From Chrysomallon squamiferum (Eukaryota > Mollusca > Gastropoda > Neomphalida > Peltospiridae): DNA of 64,000 nt. The DNA is taken from NCBI GenBank assembly GCA_012295275.1, contig CM022679.1, forward strand, positions 372,001 to 436,000, read 5' to 3'. The notes under the pieces are model-generated. The model worked only from the letters and a program-made list of their open reading frames with translations. It did no database searches and had not been told where the DNA came from. Both the position numbers and the translations under genes were made by a program. Below are positions 49,057 to 62,159 of this stretch, one piece after another. Position 1 is the first letter of the stretch. Every line of letters starts with the position of its first letter.

Positions 49057-49799
49057 GACTAACAACTGCTACAACAACGGCGGCGTATGGGTTAATTAGC
49101 TGATTAAGTATTATTAACACACATACAGTGACTTTCATTCATCAAGATCGACTCAATGACTCTATAACTGGGCATATCAACATGTTTATATCAATGTGGT
49201 TCAGGCACGCTTGTTGTCATGCAGTACTTGTATATAATAATACTCTGTCTTTCTTTTTCCTGCACTCTTCTCTCTCACATTAATACATGCATGCAAAAGC
49301 ATACAAAGTGACATACGCAATACATGTAATAAATACATTCATTCAGACTCTCACGTGCACATACATACACAAACATATACACCTAAAAACGCGCGCACAC
49401 ACACACACTCATCTATATGTACAAACACATCGTCACATGCACAGATACGTACAACACGTTCAGAACAACAAGTTATTTATTAAACATGTGTTTACGTCAG
49501 TAGAACAGACGACACTAAGAAATTCTCAACGAAACAAATATTACATCTACGAACGAATCTCAGCTGGTGGCGCCATCTAGTAAGTGCTGGAATGTGAAAC
49601 TGTCAACCGCAGTCAACTCGCAGATAAAAATTGTGTTCTTATGAAAGACTCCATTATTGTTTGTTTATTTTAATTTCCTCCAATGAGGTGCCCCGTCTGT
49701 CTGTGTCATATGCAATCAAGTTAAATGGAAATGTGTAAAATGTGGTTTATATTATCTTGTTAAATGTGGAATATTTTTAAATATGAAATGTTTGCTTTT

Positions 49800-49903
49800 A
49801 TTCTGTGCATTGTGGTTTTGTGTGTGTGTGTGTGTGTGTCAATAAATTTACGTGTGCATAAATGTATGTGTGTGTGTCTTTTTCTGAGTATAGTGTGAGT
49901 GTG

Positions 49904-49937
<34 letters not shown>

Positions 49938-49940
49938 CAT
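49800..49940 (+). repeat. (GT)n/(TA)n microsatellites
   Basis: Several GT runs followed by an AT run at 49921-49936. Confidence 0.9.
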
Positions 49941-51019
49941 ACATCTGTGAATGTGTGTGACAGAGTGTGAATATGTTAAAAACATTATGAAAACAAACCT
50001 AATATTTAAAACTAATTTTCTAGCTGAGATATGTAAACAAGAAATTGAGAAAAAACAAATAAATAAAGGTTGACTGTTGTAAAATGTCTAATAGAGATAA
50101 GCACAGACTGTAACTCTTGGTAAAAACTGGTTGCAGTCGCCAGTCTAACACTTATCAGTGATAACATCACACACATACGTTATACAAATATATCACACAT
50201 GCAGACAGTGATATCAGTGTTATTAACACATCTGTTTTTTGCTTTATCTACAATACTGTGTTTATTGTGTTTGTAATTATTGCAGTGTCATATTCACAGT
50301 AAAGGTTCAAGTACTTGTTTACTGGACACACTGATTTACTGTGTGAAATAATTATATATTTCTTCCCTGGAGGTTTTCTCTATACTTGTTTTTCTTCTTC
50401 TGTTTAATTATTTATAAAGATTCAGTGTTTTAAAGCAAACCTGTCCAGAAACATCAATAACAAGAAATATATTCAAACATATACAGAGAAAGAGGTTTAT
50501 TTATACATACAGTTCTTATACATAAACAGTTTTTTGTTTGATATTTTGTGTTTTTTCTTAGGCAACTTGAGGTTCCAGTGATACCACAGAGTTGGATTTA
50601 AAACTGATAATAAAATTTTCTGTTGTTTTGTAAAACAAGTCTAACCTGGCACACTGCCAGACACAGGTAACTGACATCTCACCTGTATTTAGTCATCAGT
50701 GCCAGGTAAAAAACCAATTAAAGTTTTCACAATTAACAACACATTTCTTCTTTTAATTTTCAAACAGGTGTGCAGTAGTGGGGGATAATTAAAGGTGGTG
50801 GATGAATTTATGGATAAACAGAAAGAAGGAAAAATTGGTAGTGGGTATATCTAGTTATTTAATATATATATATATATATACATACATAATTATACACATA
50901 TACATACACAAATACACAAACATAAAGATATGAATACACACACAGAAACAATAAATAAAATGTGTTTTGTAATAAATGCAACATTATAGACACACCCAAA
51001 TCCTGAATAACACAAACCA

Positions 51020-52770
51020 CAGTCACTGGTGGACTACAGATATTACAACTGTACAGACTCATCTCTAAACAAAACCATACTGAATGTCAAAATTATTAAC
51101 ATACCACACCCACCCCTCTCTGTAAGAAAACCACAGACACAGATATTACAACTGTACAGACTCATCTCTAAACAAAACCATACTGAATGTTAAAATTATT
51201 AACATACCACACCCACCCCTCTCTGTAAGAAAACCACAGACACAGATATTACAACTGTACAGACTCATCTCTAAACAAAACCATACTGAATGTTAAAATT
51301 ATTAACATACCACACCCACCCCTCTCTGTAAGAAAACCACAGACACAGATATTACAACTGTACAGACTCATCTCTAAACAAAACCATACTGAATGTTAAA
51401 ATTATTAACATACCACACCCACCCCTCTCTGTAAGAAAACCACAGACACAGATATTACAACTGTACAGACTCATCTCTAAACAAAACCATACTGAATGTT
51501 AAAATTATTAACATACCACACCCACCCCCCTCTCTGTAAGAAAACCACAGACACAGATATTACAACTGTACAGACTCATCTCTAAACAAAACCATACTGA
51601 ATGTTAAAATTATTAACATACCACACCCACCCCTCTCTGTAAGAAAACCACAGACACAGATATTACAACTGTACAGACTCATCTCTAAACAAAACCATAC
51701 TGAATGTTAAAATTATTAACATACCACACCCACCCCTCTCTGTAAGAAAACCACAGACACAGATATTACAACTGTACAGACTCATCTCTAAACAAAACCA
51801 TACTGAATGAATCTGTAAGAAACCACAGACACAGATATTACAACTGTATTAACATACCATCATCCTAAACCAACAAAACCATACTGAATGTTAAAATTAT
51901 TAACATACCACACCCACCCCTCTCTGTAAGAAAACCACAGACACAGATATTACAACTGTACAGACTCATCTCTAAACAAAACCATACTGAATGTTAAAAT
52001 TATTAACATACCACACCCACCCCTCTCTGTAAGAAAACCACAGACACAGATATTACAACTGTACAGACTCATCTCTAAACAAAACCATACTGAATGTTAA
52101 AATTATTAACATACCACACCCAACCCTCTCTGTAAGAAAACCACAGACACAGATATTACAACTGTACAGACTCATCTCTAAACAAAACCATACTGAATGT
52201 TAAAATTATTAACATACCACACCCAACCCTCTCTGTATGAAAACCACAGACACAGATATTACAACTGTACAGACTCATCTCTAAACAAAACCATACTGAA
52301 TGTTAAAATTATTAACATACCACACCCACCCCTCTCTGTAAGAAAACCACAGACACAGATATTACAACTGTACAGACTCATCTCTAAACAAAACCATACT
52401 GAATGTTAAAATTATTAACATACCACACCCACCCCTCTCTGTAAGAAAACCACAGACACAGATATTACAACTGTACAGACTCATCTCTAAACAAAACCAT
52501 ACTGAATGTTAAAATTATTAACATACCACACCCACCCCCCTCTCTGTAAGAAAACCACAGACACAGATATTACAACTGTACAGACTCATCTCTAAACAAA
52601 ACCATACTGAATGTTAAAATTATTAACATACCACACCCACCCCTCTCTGTAAGAAAACCACAGACACAGATATTACAACTGTACAGACTCATCTCTAAAC
52701 AAAACCATACTGAATGTTAAAATTATTAACATACCACACCCACCCCTCTCTGTATGAAAACCACAGAGAG
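51020..52770 (+). repeat. 103-bp satellite-like array, about 17 copies
   Basis: The unit begins ACAGATATTACAACTGTACA and includes ACATACCACACCCACCCCTC. Copies are nearly identical apart from C-run length and CACCC/CAACC changes. One unit at about 51810-51880 is rearranged: it lacks the middle and has AACATACCATCATCCTAAAC. Confidence 0.96.
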
Positions 52771-53191
52771 CAGTTTGTTGTGTTGTTCTATTCTAAACAA
52801 AAACAGCAATTCCAGGAATCTGTGAAAATATTTCAGACTTGCTCAGGTGTGTTTTTACCTGCTGGAAATTAGCCAAGTAGAAATTCTTGTGAGAGTCAAG
52901 GTTTGGGAGGAAAGAACAGAAGCATGTAAATGGCAAATGTCTGTGGTTTCTGTCTGTTTATCAGTTTCCATAACTGCAGCAAACAGTTTAGATCCAGTAA
53001 AAACAACACCAAAATAAATTTATACTTTAGTAAATAACTGTCTGTCTGTCTGTACATATAAAAAAATAAAACAAAATACACATCTTTCACTTCAGTTCAC
53101 TGCATGATCTCCAAACACTTGTCTGTTACTATGTATCAATTAATTCAGTTAATATTTACAAGTCATCTTCTTTAACATCTTCTGTATGTTT

Positions 53192-53193
53192 TG

Positions 53194-53238
<45 letters not shown>

Positions 53239-53250
53239 TGTGTGTGTCTG
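53192..53250 (+). repeat. (GT)n microsatellite
   Basis: GT run ending about 30 bp from the minus-strand exon at 53281-53337. Confidence 0.95.
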
Positions 53251-53280
53251 TGACAGAGTATAAAGCAAACAAAAACTCAC

Positions 53281-53337
53281 AGTTCGTCTGTTTTCACTTG
53301 GAGACTTCTCTTGTGTAATCGTGCCAAAGATTGTCGG
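53281..53337 (-). CDS. Internal coding exon of an unidentified minus-strand gene
   Basis: The acceptor is textbook: TTTACTAAC (perfect TACTAAC branch site), a long T tract, then TTTATTTTCAG. The 57-nt exon ends ACT|GTGAGT. In phase 0 it reads PTIFGTITQEKSPSENRRT; a second frame is also open (RQSLARLHKRSLQVKTDEL). Length divisible by three and flanking signals make it a good cassette exon. It would lie between the candidate first exon at 58.6 kb and anything further left. I do not recognise the protein. Confidence 0.5.
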
Positions 53338-53857
53338 CTGAAAATAAACAAAAAAAGAACGTTAGTAAATACTTCCCCTGTGGAGACTTGAACTCACTCA
53401 GTTTGGCTGTTAATGATTTTTATCTTGGGAGAAAACAGAGAGGAGAGGTTAATGTTTGAATACATTCACTTAGTTTACTTCAACAGTCAGTGAAAACAGC
53501 TTTGTGTGTAAACGTTTACAAGTAAACAGACTGACTGAATAAATTAACCATGTGAACTTGCAACAAACAAAAGAAAAAACAAGTTAAATATTTGTGTTAA
53601 AAAACAAATACAAAAGTACATAGATTAAAAGAAGTAAAAATGTTGATTTGTACTTGAAAAACAGTGAAGTAGTGTAGTATGACTTGTATGTAAAATACCA
53701 CTGCTAGCTGTTAATCATGAGTTATAAAAAACAAAACAGTTTTCTTATTTTATTGCTGAAGATAAATGACATATAACTTGTATCTAACCTCTGTAGTGAC
53801 ATATCACTGATATCAAACATGATAAATCAAACTGGAATGATACAGAAAGACAGACAG

Positions 53858-53993
53858 TCAGAGAGAGAGAGAGAAATAATGACAGTTAAAAAAGAGAAAC
53901 AGAGAAAGAAAAGAGCGAGTTAATTTACACACACACAGACACTCACACACACACACACACAGACACACACACACATAGACACACACACAGACA

Positions 53994-54033
<40 letters not shown>

Positions 54034-54070
54034 AATAGACACACACACATGCACACACACACACACACAT
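53858..54070 (+). repeat. (GA)n and (AC)n microsatellites
   Basis: Short GA run at 53860-53873, then AC-rich sequence with GACACAC interruptions. Confidence 0.92.
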
Positions 54071-54094
54071 TCACTCATATACATTCAGATATAT

Positions 54095-54175
54095 AAACAC
54101 AGTTTCTGCTGCCTGGATTTGAACCAGCAATGTCAGTCTGAAAGTCCATGCAGTATCATAATTAACACTGTCCTG
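54095..54175 (-). repeat. tRNA-like SINE relic
   Basis: On the minus strand GGTTCAAATCC is an exact B-box match, preceded by ACTTTCAGACTGACATTGCT as in tRNA-derived SINE heads. The A box is degraded. Confidence 0.4.
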
Positions 54176-54509
54176 TACTAAAAGTGGGATCAAAACTGTT
54201 GTTAAACTTTTGTTGAAAAACCAGCTGATAACATTTGTAGAGTCTCATTTAAATATGCTAAGATTTGTTCTCTTATTTTTTCTGTCCAAAATAAATGGAT
54301 GTCTAAAAACATTTTCTTCTTTTCTTTTTTTAAATAAAATTTCCAGCAGGAAACAGAGATTAGTTACTGCCAGAATCTTGTTTGACTTAGAAACCCAAAT
54401 GATGGGAGAACTGGAGAATTCCTTGGCAAAGATTTTCATTCTTAACTTATCATGTTTTCTCAGATTTCTAGAAAAAACAGATCACCAGCATATTTGATAA
54501 ACATAAATT

Positions 54510-55996
54510 TATCTGTGTGACTGTGTGTGTCTGTGTATATGTGTGACTGTGTGTGTCTTTGTATATGTGTGACTGTGTGTGTCTTTGTATATGTGTATAT
54601 GTGTGTGTCTTTGTATATGTGTATGTGTGTGTCTGTGTATGTGTGTGTGACTGTGTGTGTTTTGTATATGTGTGACTGTGTGTGTCTGTGTATATGTGTG
54701 TGTGTCTTTGTATATGTGTATATGTGTGTGTCTTTGTATATGTGTGACTGTGTGTGTCTTTGTATATGTGTGACTGTGTGTGTCTTTGTATATGTGTGTA
54801 TGTGTGTGTCTTTGTATATGTGTATATGTGTGTGTCTTTGTATATGTGTGACTGTGTGTGTCTTTGTATATGTGTGACTGTGTGTGTCTTTGTATATGTG
54901 TGTATGTGTGTGTCTTTGTATCTGTGTGACTGTGTGTGTCTTTGTATATGTGTGACTGTGTGTGTCTGTGTATATGTGTGACTGTGTGTGTCTTTGTATA
55001 TGTGTGACTGTGTGTGTCTTTGTATATGTGTGTATGTGTGTGTCTTTGTATCTGTGTGACTGTGTGTGTCTTTGTATATGTGTGACTGTGTGTGTCTTTG
55101 TATATGTGTGACTGTGTGTGTCTTTGTATATGTGTGATGTGTGTGTCTTTGTATCTGTGTGACTGTGTGTGTCTTTGTATATATGTGTGACTGTGTGTGT
55201 GTGTATATTTGACTGTGTGTGTCTTTGTATATGTGTGACTGTGTGTGTCTTTGTATATGTGTGTATGTGTGTGTCTTTGTATCTGTGTGACTGTGTGTGT
55301 CTTTGTATATGTGTGACTGTGTGTGTCTTTGTATATGTGTGACTGTGTGTGTCTTTGTATATGTGTATATGTGTGACTGTGTGTGTCTGTGTTGTGTCTG
55401 TGTATATGTGTGACTGTGTGTGTCTTTGTATATGTGTGACTGTGTGTGTCTTTGTATATGTGTGTATGTGTGTGTCTTTGATCTGTGTGACTGTGTGTGT
55501 CTTTGTATATGTGTGACTGTGTGTGTCTTTGTATATGTGTGACTGTGTGTGTCTTTGTATATGTGTGACTGTGTGTGTCTTTGTATCTGTGTGACTGTGT
55601 GTGTCTGTGTATATGTGTGACTGTGTGTGTCTTTGTATATGTGTGACTGTGTGTGTCTGTGTATATGTGTGACTGTGTGTGTCTTTGTATATGTGTGACT
55701 GTGTGTGTCTTTGTATATGTGTGACTGTGTGTGTCTTTGTATATGTGTGACTGTGTGTGTCTTTGTATATGTGTGACTGTGTGTGTCTGTGTATATGTGT
55801 GACTGTGTGTGTCTGTGTATCTGTGTATATGTGTGTGTCTTTGTATATGTGTGACTGTGTGTGTCTTTGTATATGTGTGACTGTGTGTGTCTTTGTATAT
55901 GTGTGTATGTGTGTGTCTTTGTATATGTGTATATGTGTGTGTCTTTGTATATGTGTATATGTGTGTGTCTTTGTATATGTGTATATGTGTGTGTAG
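54510..55996 (+). repeat. 26-bp minisatellite, about 57 copies
   Basis: The unit is essentially TGTGTGACTGTGTGTGTCTT plus TGTATA with small variants. The minus strand is stop-free in two frames, creating Thr/His/Lys-rich ORFs of 529 and 559 codons that are not credible genes. Confidence 0.97.
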
Positions 55997-56274
55997 ATAT
56001 GTATGTGTGTGTATAAATATATTTCTAAAAAGATAAAAATTATATTCATTATGTTTTATACTTAATATATGTACACCTGTGTGTGTATGTATGTATGTAT
56101 GTATGCATATGTATATATATGTGTGTGTGGGTGGGTGTGTATAAATATATGTATATGTTAGCATACAAATAAACACACACACACACACACACTAATATGA
56201 TTAATAATTAAAATAGCTTATAAAAGTAGTGATATTAATTTGATTTCTTCACAAAATTCAGAATAAAAACAACA

Positions 56275-56440
56275 GTAGTAGTAATAATGATGATAATATA
56301 ATAATATAATAATAATAATAACAAAAGCAGTAATCATAACAATAATAATAATAATAATAATAATGATGATAATAATAATAATAATAATAATAACAACAAA
56401 AGCAATAATCATCACAATAATAATAAAAGCTGTAATAGAA
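56275..56440 (+). repeat. (AAT)n-rich microsatellite
   Basis: Imperfect AAT run; its mirrored Ile-rich ORF is an artefact. Confidence 0.93.
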
Positions 56441-57295
56441 ATGATAATGGTAATAATAAAAGCAACATCCTATATGTCTGATATACTTACATATTAAGAA
56501 AACAAAAAGTGTTTAAACTTGTCCTCATACAGTGCATCCAACAAAGTCTGTGTTCTTACAACAAACACAAAATCAGTGTTTACTAAAACACAAAATCCTG
56601 TTTTTTATCAACAAGCACGAAAAATCTGATGTTTTCTAATAAACACAAAATCCTGGTTATACTAAAACACAGCAGTGATGTAGAGGAACTGGTTCACAGC
56701 ACGCAGACAGAGAAACAGAAAAACTAATGAAACGTTTCAAGTTGTTCCACTTGCAGATTTCTCTGCGAGAGAGAGAGAGAGAAGACAGAAACAAGAGACT
56801 TGCAGATTAACTCAGACAGAGGCTGTCAATCAAGGTTACTATAACAATGCTTGTTCCCCCCCCCTCTAATCACCTGGGAGTGGTCATCACTGAGGTTAAC
56901 TGACAGATGAGGTTAAGAGGTTTAGGATAAATTAAAGAAGAAGAGGTTGTTAGTGTATTTAAACAGAGGATGATTATGTGTAATAAATTAACAGTACCAC
57001 TAGATTACTGTATTAGTTCTAAAGAGAGACAGATAGACAGATAGATAAAGAAAGAATACAGAAAGGGAAAACTGAGCTGGAATGGGAAATCATATAAAAT
57101 CACGAGACACTGCAGTACATCAGTACCAGCACTAGCTGAACAGTTGTTTAAGTGAGAATTGAGGTAAGTGTTATTTTCAGGTGTTAAATCACTTGATACA
57201 CAGACCTACAGGTGTTGTGTTACCTGTGCTAAAAACCACACTGTTCTTTATATCACACACATCTGTTTTACTAACAGCAGCTAAACACATCAACT

Positions 57296-57508
57296 GGATA
57301 AACACACAACCAGTAACACACAACCAGTAACACACAACCAGTAAAACACAACCAGTAACACAACCAGTAACACACAACCAGTAACACACAACCAGTAACA
57401 CAACCAGTAACACAACCAGTAACACAACCAGTAACACAACCAGTAACACACAACCAGTAACACAACCAGTAACACACAACCAGTAACACAACCAGTAACA
57501 CACAACCA
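57296..57508 (+). repeat. 10/15-bp minisatellite
   Basis: Alternating units ACACAACCAGTAAC and ACAACCAGTAAC, about 17 copies. It gives Leu/Val/Cys-rich minus-strand ORFs in all frames. Confidence 0.95.
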
Positions 57509-58149
57509 CTTGACCAACTTCTAACCAGTTGCTATTTAATAGTTAAAACAGCTATTTAGTTCTTAATAACCTTTTTTTATTTTTAACCTTTATTTATTTT
57601 TTTTATTTATACTACTCCAGTAACAAAGATTAATCTACATGTATAAACATATTTGTATGTTTGTGCTTGTATGTATGTGTTTAGATGTATGTGTTTGTGT
57701 ATGTGTATACCAATACATAAAAAAAATGATCTCAGTTAATTCAATCCTTTTATTATCAGTTATTTTTTAGGGGCAGTAAAACAACTAAAACAAATTTTTA
57801 ATCTATTGTTTTTCTTATTATTAATTTTTCTTCTTCTTCTTCTTATTATTATTATTATTATTATTTTTTATTATTATGTTTGTTATTATTTCTTTGTTTT
57901 ATACTTTTTAATATTAAAACTATAACTTATACAGATATCATTATTAATCTATCATTTTTTTTTTACAAAAAATAAATAAATAATAACATATACACATACA
58001 TACACACATATTAACACATACACTCATGTACAAACACTCATACATATGCACACACATATAACAGATAAATAAAATATACATATATGCAGAGATACAAAAT
58101 ATAGTTAACATATATAAAAAAATAAAAATCATACAAACATGCATAGATA

Positions 58150-58150
<1 letters not shown>

Positions 58151-58236
<86 letters not shown>
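58151..58236 (+). repeat. (TA)n microsatellite
   Basis: About 42 TA units. Confidence 0.97.
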
Positions 58237-58244
<8 letters not shown>

Positions 58245-58566
58245 GTAAATATGTAAACAGCATGTTTCATGTACAAATATGTGTCTTTGTCTGTTTGCAT
58301 CTGTGTTAGTCTATTATTAATTTCAAGCTACAATACACCAACTTCAATCTTAAAAATATAATTATTAATAAAAAATTCAATAATATTAAAAATCATATCA
58401 TCTATACATGTTTATGTTTGGTTTGTGTGTGTGTGTGTGTGTGTGTGTGCTCGAATGCGTATGCCTTTATTACGAATATCAAGCAAATTATGGCATCAAT
58501 AACATTTAAAAAAAAATAATGTAATTATCAAGAATACAATTATATAATTCTAAAAATCACTTGTAC

Positions 58567-58635
58567 CTTGTCCAAGTAAAAACAGGATCCAAAGGAGATG
58601 TTTTTATTCCAGGGAAGTAACCAGCACTCAAACAT
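58567..58635 (-). CDS. Candidate alternative first exon 5 (23 codons, phase 0)
   Basis: Minus strand: ATG at 58635, beginning MFECWLLPWNKNISF and ending TTGGACAAG|GTACAA in phase 0. A TATA box lies 52 nt upstream of the ATG (58687-58693), leaving a leader of about 25 nt. Phase 0 fits the internal exon at 53281-53337. I do not recognise the peptide. Confidence 0.4.
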
Positions 58636-58686
58636 CGTGAAGTAACTCTCGTATTTACCATCAGTTAATCAACTTTCTGCATCACC

Positions 58687-58693
58687 TTATATA
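58687..58693 (-). promoter_or_regulatory. TATA box for candidate first exon 5
   Basis: The minus strand reads GTATATAAGG; expected initiation is about 30 nt downstream, near 58660, before the ATG at 58635. Confidence 0.4.
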
Positions 58694-59267
58694 CAGCTCC
58701 AACTTGGTAAACAACGACACACACTGAATCACACCTAGACTGTACACCAGTCTGTTCTACAGACACAAACACCAGCTACTTTGTTTGTCCAGTCACTTAC
58801 ACATTTTGTGTTTTTTTAATCAAAATAATAATAAATAAAACAAAGTTTATAATTTATACAATGGATGTGTACGTAGAACAATATATCTATTTGTTCAATT
58901 GTCTGAAACAGACTTTGGCAAGTCTAGTGCCTGTTGCTCATCCAGTACTGAGTCAGAATTCCATCATCAATCAATATTCTTTCTGTTTTCTTAGAAATTC
59001 TCAAATTTGCAGGAATTAATTTCAGGATGATAAAAATTTCACATCCACTGCCAAGAATTGTTTTGAACACAACAATGTGTTTGTTTTCAACACAACAATG
59101 TGTTTGTTTATTTCAAGGACACAACACAAAATAATAGTGTAAGAGTGAAACTTGAGAAAAAGTTAAAGAAGAATTTTACAATTTCCGTTTTCTTTTAAAG
59201 TATAACTGTATTAGTAACAGAATGAAAATAGTAAATAAAATGAAATAAAATAAGATAAAAATTACAC

Positions 59268-59300
<33 letters not shown>
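59268..59300 (+). repeat. (AAT)n microsatellite
   Basis: Eleven triplets. Confidence 0.93.
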
Positions 59301-59302
<2 letters not shown>

Positions 59303-59384
59303 TATAGTATAATAAATAAAAGCAATAAAAAAGTAAAATAGAATTTGTGTTTTTAAATTAATTAAAATCAGTACCTGTATGTAT

Positions 59385-59660
59385 GTGTGAAATATAACTA
59401 TGTGTAATATAACTACGTATAATATAACTATGTATATAACTATGTGTAATATAACTATGTGTAATATAACTATGTATAATATAACTATGTATATAACTAT
59501 GTGTAATATAACTATGTATAATATAACTATGTATAATATAACTATGTATATAACTGTGTAATATAACTATGTATAATATAACTATGTATAATATAACTAT
59601 GTGTAATATAACTATGTATAATATAACTATGTATATAACTATGTATATAACTGTGTGTAA
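59385..59660 (+). repeat. 15-bp minisatellite
   Basis: About 20 copies of AATATAACTATGTAT/GTGT, with some 10-bp short units. Confidence 0.93.
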
Positions 59661-60749
59661 CACAGTGGGAGGACCACACATGGAAGTGGTTGAAGCTCTA
59701 ATCTGTAATTTGTTGATCTCCGCCTGTCACTGAGATGTTTAACAGGGAGACTCTCCAGAAACTGACCCTCAGGGCAGATAAGAGGCTGGGTTAGGCAGTG
59801 ACTCCCTGGAGATAACTGTTGATTGATTGTGTCCAGTTCAACAATGGAGATAATTTTGGACATTAGTGACCACTGGTCAGGCAGTGCAGTGTTTGTAATG
59901 AAGTGTGATTGGTCAAAGCACTGGACACTGGTCAGTAAATCAGTTTTACACCTCATCAGTTGTTTACAGTCAGACACGTCACAGTTGTAGTGGTTCAAGT
60001 CTTGCACACAATAAAGTTTTGTTAATAAAGTGTTGAGTGTCAGCAATCAGAGTATTAAACTTAATTATGTGCAGAACTCGGTGAGAAGATTTGATCTCAG
60101 CATCTACACATCTAAAAATCAAACATTTAACCATAAACTAAAAAGTGCTGTAATTGTAAAAGTAGCTATTTTTAGCTTGATTTACACAAGCACGCCTGTC
60201 GTGAACACATCAGTTTTTCTCTCAGTCAGTTCTACATTACTGAGTACATTAGTGAGAAATTCAAACCGGTCAGTTTCTAACAGGTTGTTGACCAGAGGTC
60301 AGCTGACAGTGTAATTGCTTGCATGTTAAAGATAAGAATGTAACAAGACTAAGACCACTGAAACCTATCAGAAAGTTTTATTTCAGGAAATCACTAAAAA
60401 TATATTTTTTAAAATTATTATAAATAGAAAAAAGAAATAAAAATGTTTATATAAACATTCAACATACGAAGTGAATAGAAAACCTGTAAATAAATACAGA
60501 AATGTGTCCAACTCAGTCATCAGGGGAGATAAGTCTATGATAAAATATTAACAGCTCTCTGGAGTGAGGTAGAGAAATGTTGATGAAGAGAAACTTAGAC
60601 TCTGGAGATCTCAGCAATGTTTATCTATGATGTTCCTCTGTACAAAGCCTTCCCAGCCTTCTCACACATAAACAGTTAAACAAGAGTCTGACAGTGTGAT
60701 ACAACTTGTATTAATCTGCTTGTAGAGTTCTGTCACTTAAACTGTCAGT

Positions 60750-60815
60750 CTTATAGTCCAGTGGTTAGAACAATTGTCTCATATTTAATATGTCACAGGT
60801 GTAATCCTTTATCAT
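60750..60815 (+). repeat. tRNA-like SINE relic
   Basis: TAGTCCAGTGG fits the A-box consensus TRGYNNANNGG exactly; GGTGTAATCC about 35 bp on is a weak B box. Confidence 0.35.
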
Positions 60816-60857
60816 GTATTATATCAAAGAACAGACAAGTTGTATCTCCATAATTCT

Positions 60858-60950
60858 GTGTGTGTATGTGTGTAAGTATGTGTGTGTGTGTGTGTATGGA
60901 TGTATGGATATATGTATGCATGTATGTATGTGCGTGTGTGTGTGTGCTTG
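60858..60950 (+). repeat. GT/GTAT microsatellite
   Basis: Irregular run of GTGT and GTAT units. Confidence 0.9.
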
Positions 60951-61177
60951 TTGTCATCACCTATTTCTCTATGTCTCTCTGTATTACTCTCTATTCTTAA
61001 CAGGAAAACCTGATTTGGAGATGTCACTCTGTGTTAATATTCATTTGTAATTTTGTTCATGTTGGCTTGTTACTGTGTTATGTAATGTGCTATTGTCCAT
61101 CTATCTCTATGTATGTCTGTCTGTTTCTCTCTCTCTGTGTATGTATCTATGGTTATGTCTATTCATCTATCCATCCA

Positions 61178-61181
<4 letters not shown>

Positions 61182-61236
<55 letters not shown>
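61182..61236 (+). repeat. (CT)n microsatellite
   Basis: About 27 CT units after a short ATCC run. Confidence 0.96.
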
Positions 61237-61239
<3 letters not shown>

Positions 61240-61419
61240 ATTTTTCAGATAAGAAAGATAAAAATATGTTTTGCATCTGGAATTCACCTGTACAATGCCC
61301 CCCTCCCCCACACATACCTCACATGTTTCCAATAGCAACACATCATGAACTTTGACCTTTTCATTCCTCAACAGATAAAGTGTATTAGTCAGTGGAGTGC
61401 AATTGTCTGTTTATTTCTG

Positions 61420-62010
61420 TCAGATCTGTCTGTGTGTCTGTGTGTCTGTTTGTATCTGTGTGTCTGTACATTTGCCTGTGTGTCTGTGTAGTTGTGAATC
61501 TGTATGTCTGTATGCATGTGTATATGTGTGTCTGTGTGTCTGTATATCTGTATGTCTGTGTGTCTGTATGTCTGTGTGTCTGTATGTCTGTGTGTCTGTG
61601 TAGTTGTGTATATGTATGTCTGTGTATCTGTGTCTGTGTATCTGTGTGTCTGTATGTCTGTGTATCTGTGTGTCTGTGTGTCTGTATGTCTATGTGTCTG
61701 TATGTCTGTGTGTATATGTATCTGTGTAGTTATGTATCTGTGTCTGTGTATCTGTGTGTCTGTGTGTCTGTGTAGTTGTATATCTGTATGTCTGTGTATA
61801 TGTACATCTGTGTGTGTATTTGTGTATCTGTATGTCTGTGTGTATATGTATCTGTGTAGTTGTGTATCTGTGTCTGTGTCTGTGTAGTTGTATATCTGTG
61901 TATCTGTGTGTCTGTGTGTCTGTGTAGTTGTATATCTGTATGTCTGTGTATCTGTACATCTATGTGTGTATTTGTGTATCTGTATGTCTGTGTTTCTGTA
62001 CTGTGTGTTA
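61420..62010 (+). repeat. TGTCTGTGTATC-type minisatellite
   Basis: Nested 8- to 12-bp units, with a higher-order period marked by GTAGTTGTGTATCTG. Long ORFs on both strands are by-products. Confidence 0.93.
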
Positions 62011-62159
62011 TTTGTGCAACATAAGATGTACTCAGTTCTGACTTGAAAGCTTTCTGTTTGTAAATTCATTCATCCACAATTCCAAGTTAATTCATGTGTG
62101 ATACATCTTACTAGACACATCTATTTTGTGTGGGGAAACTCAGCTTACATCCACTCTGT

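Noticed and set aside
54460-56188. Minus-strand ORFs of 529 and 559 codons rich in Thr, His and Lys
   Set aside because: They follow the 26-bp GT-rich minisatellite, are open in two frames at once and have no unique sequence or splice signals.
59639-60046. 135-codon minus-strand ORF
   Set aside because: It is the longest ORF in non-repetitive sequence on the right side, but its end runs into a 15-bp minisatellite, it has no good donor, no family signature, and contains a tRNA-like B-box word (GGTTCAAGTC on the opposite strand). Worth only a database search.
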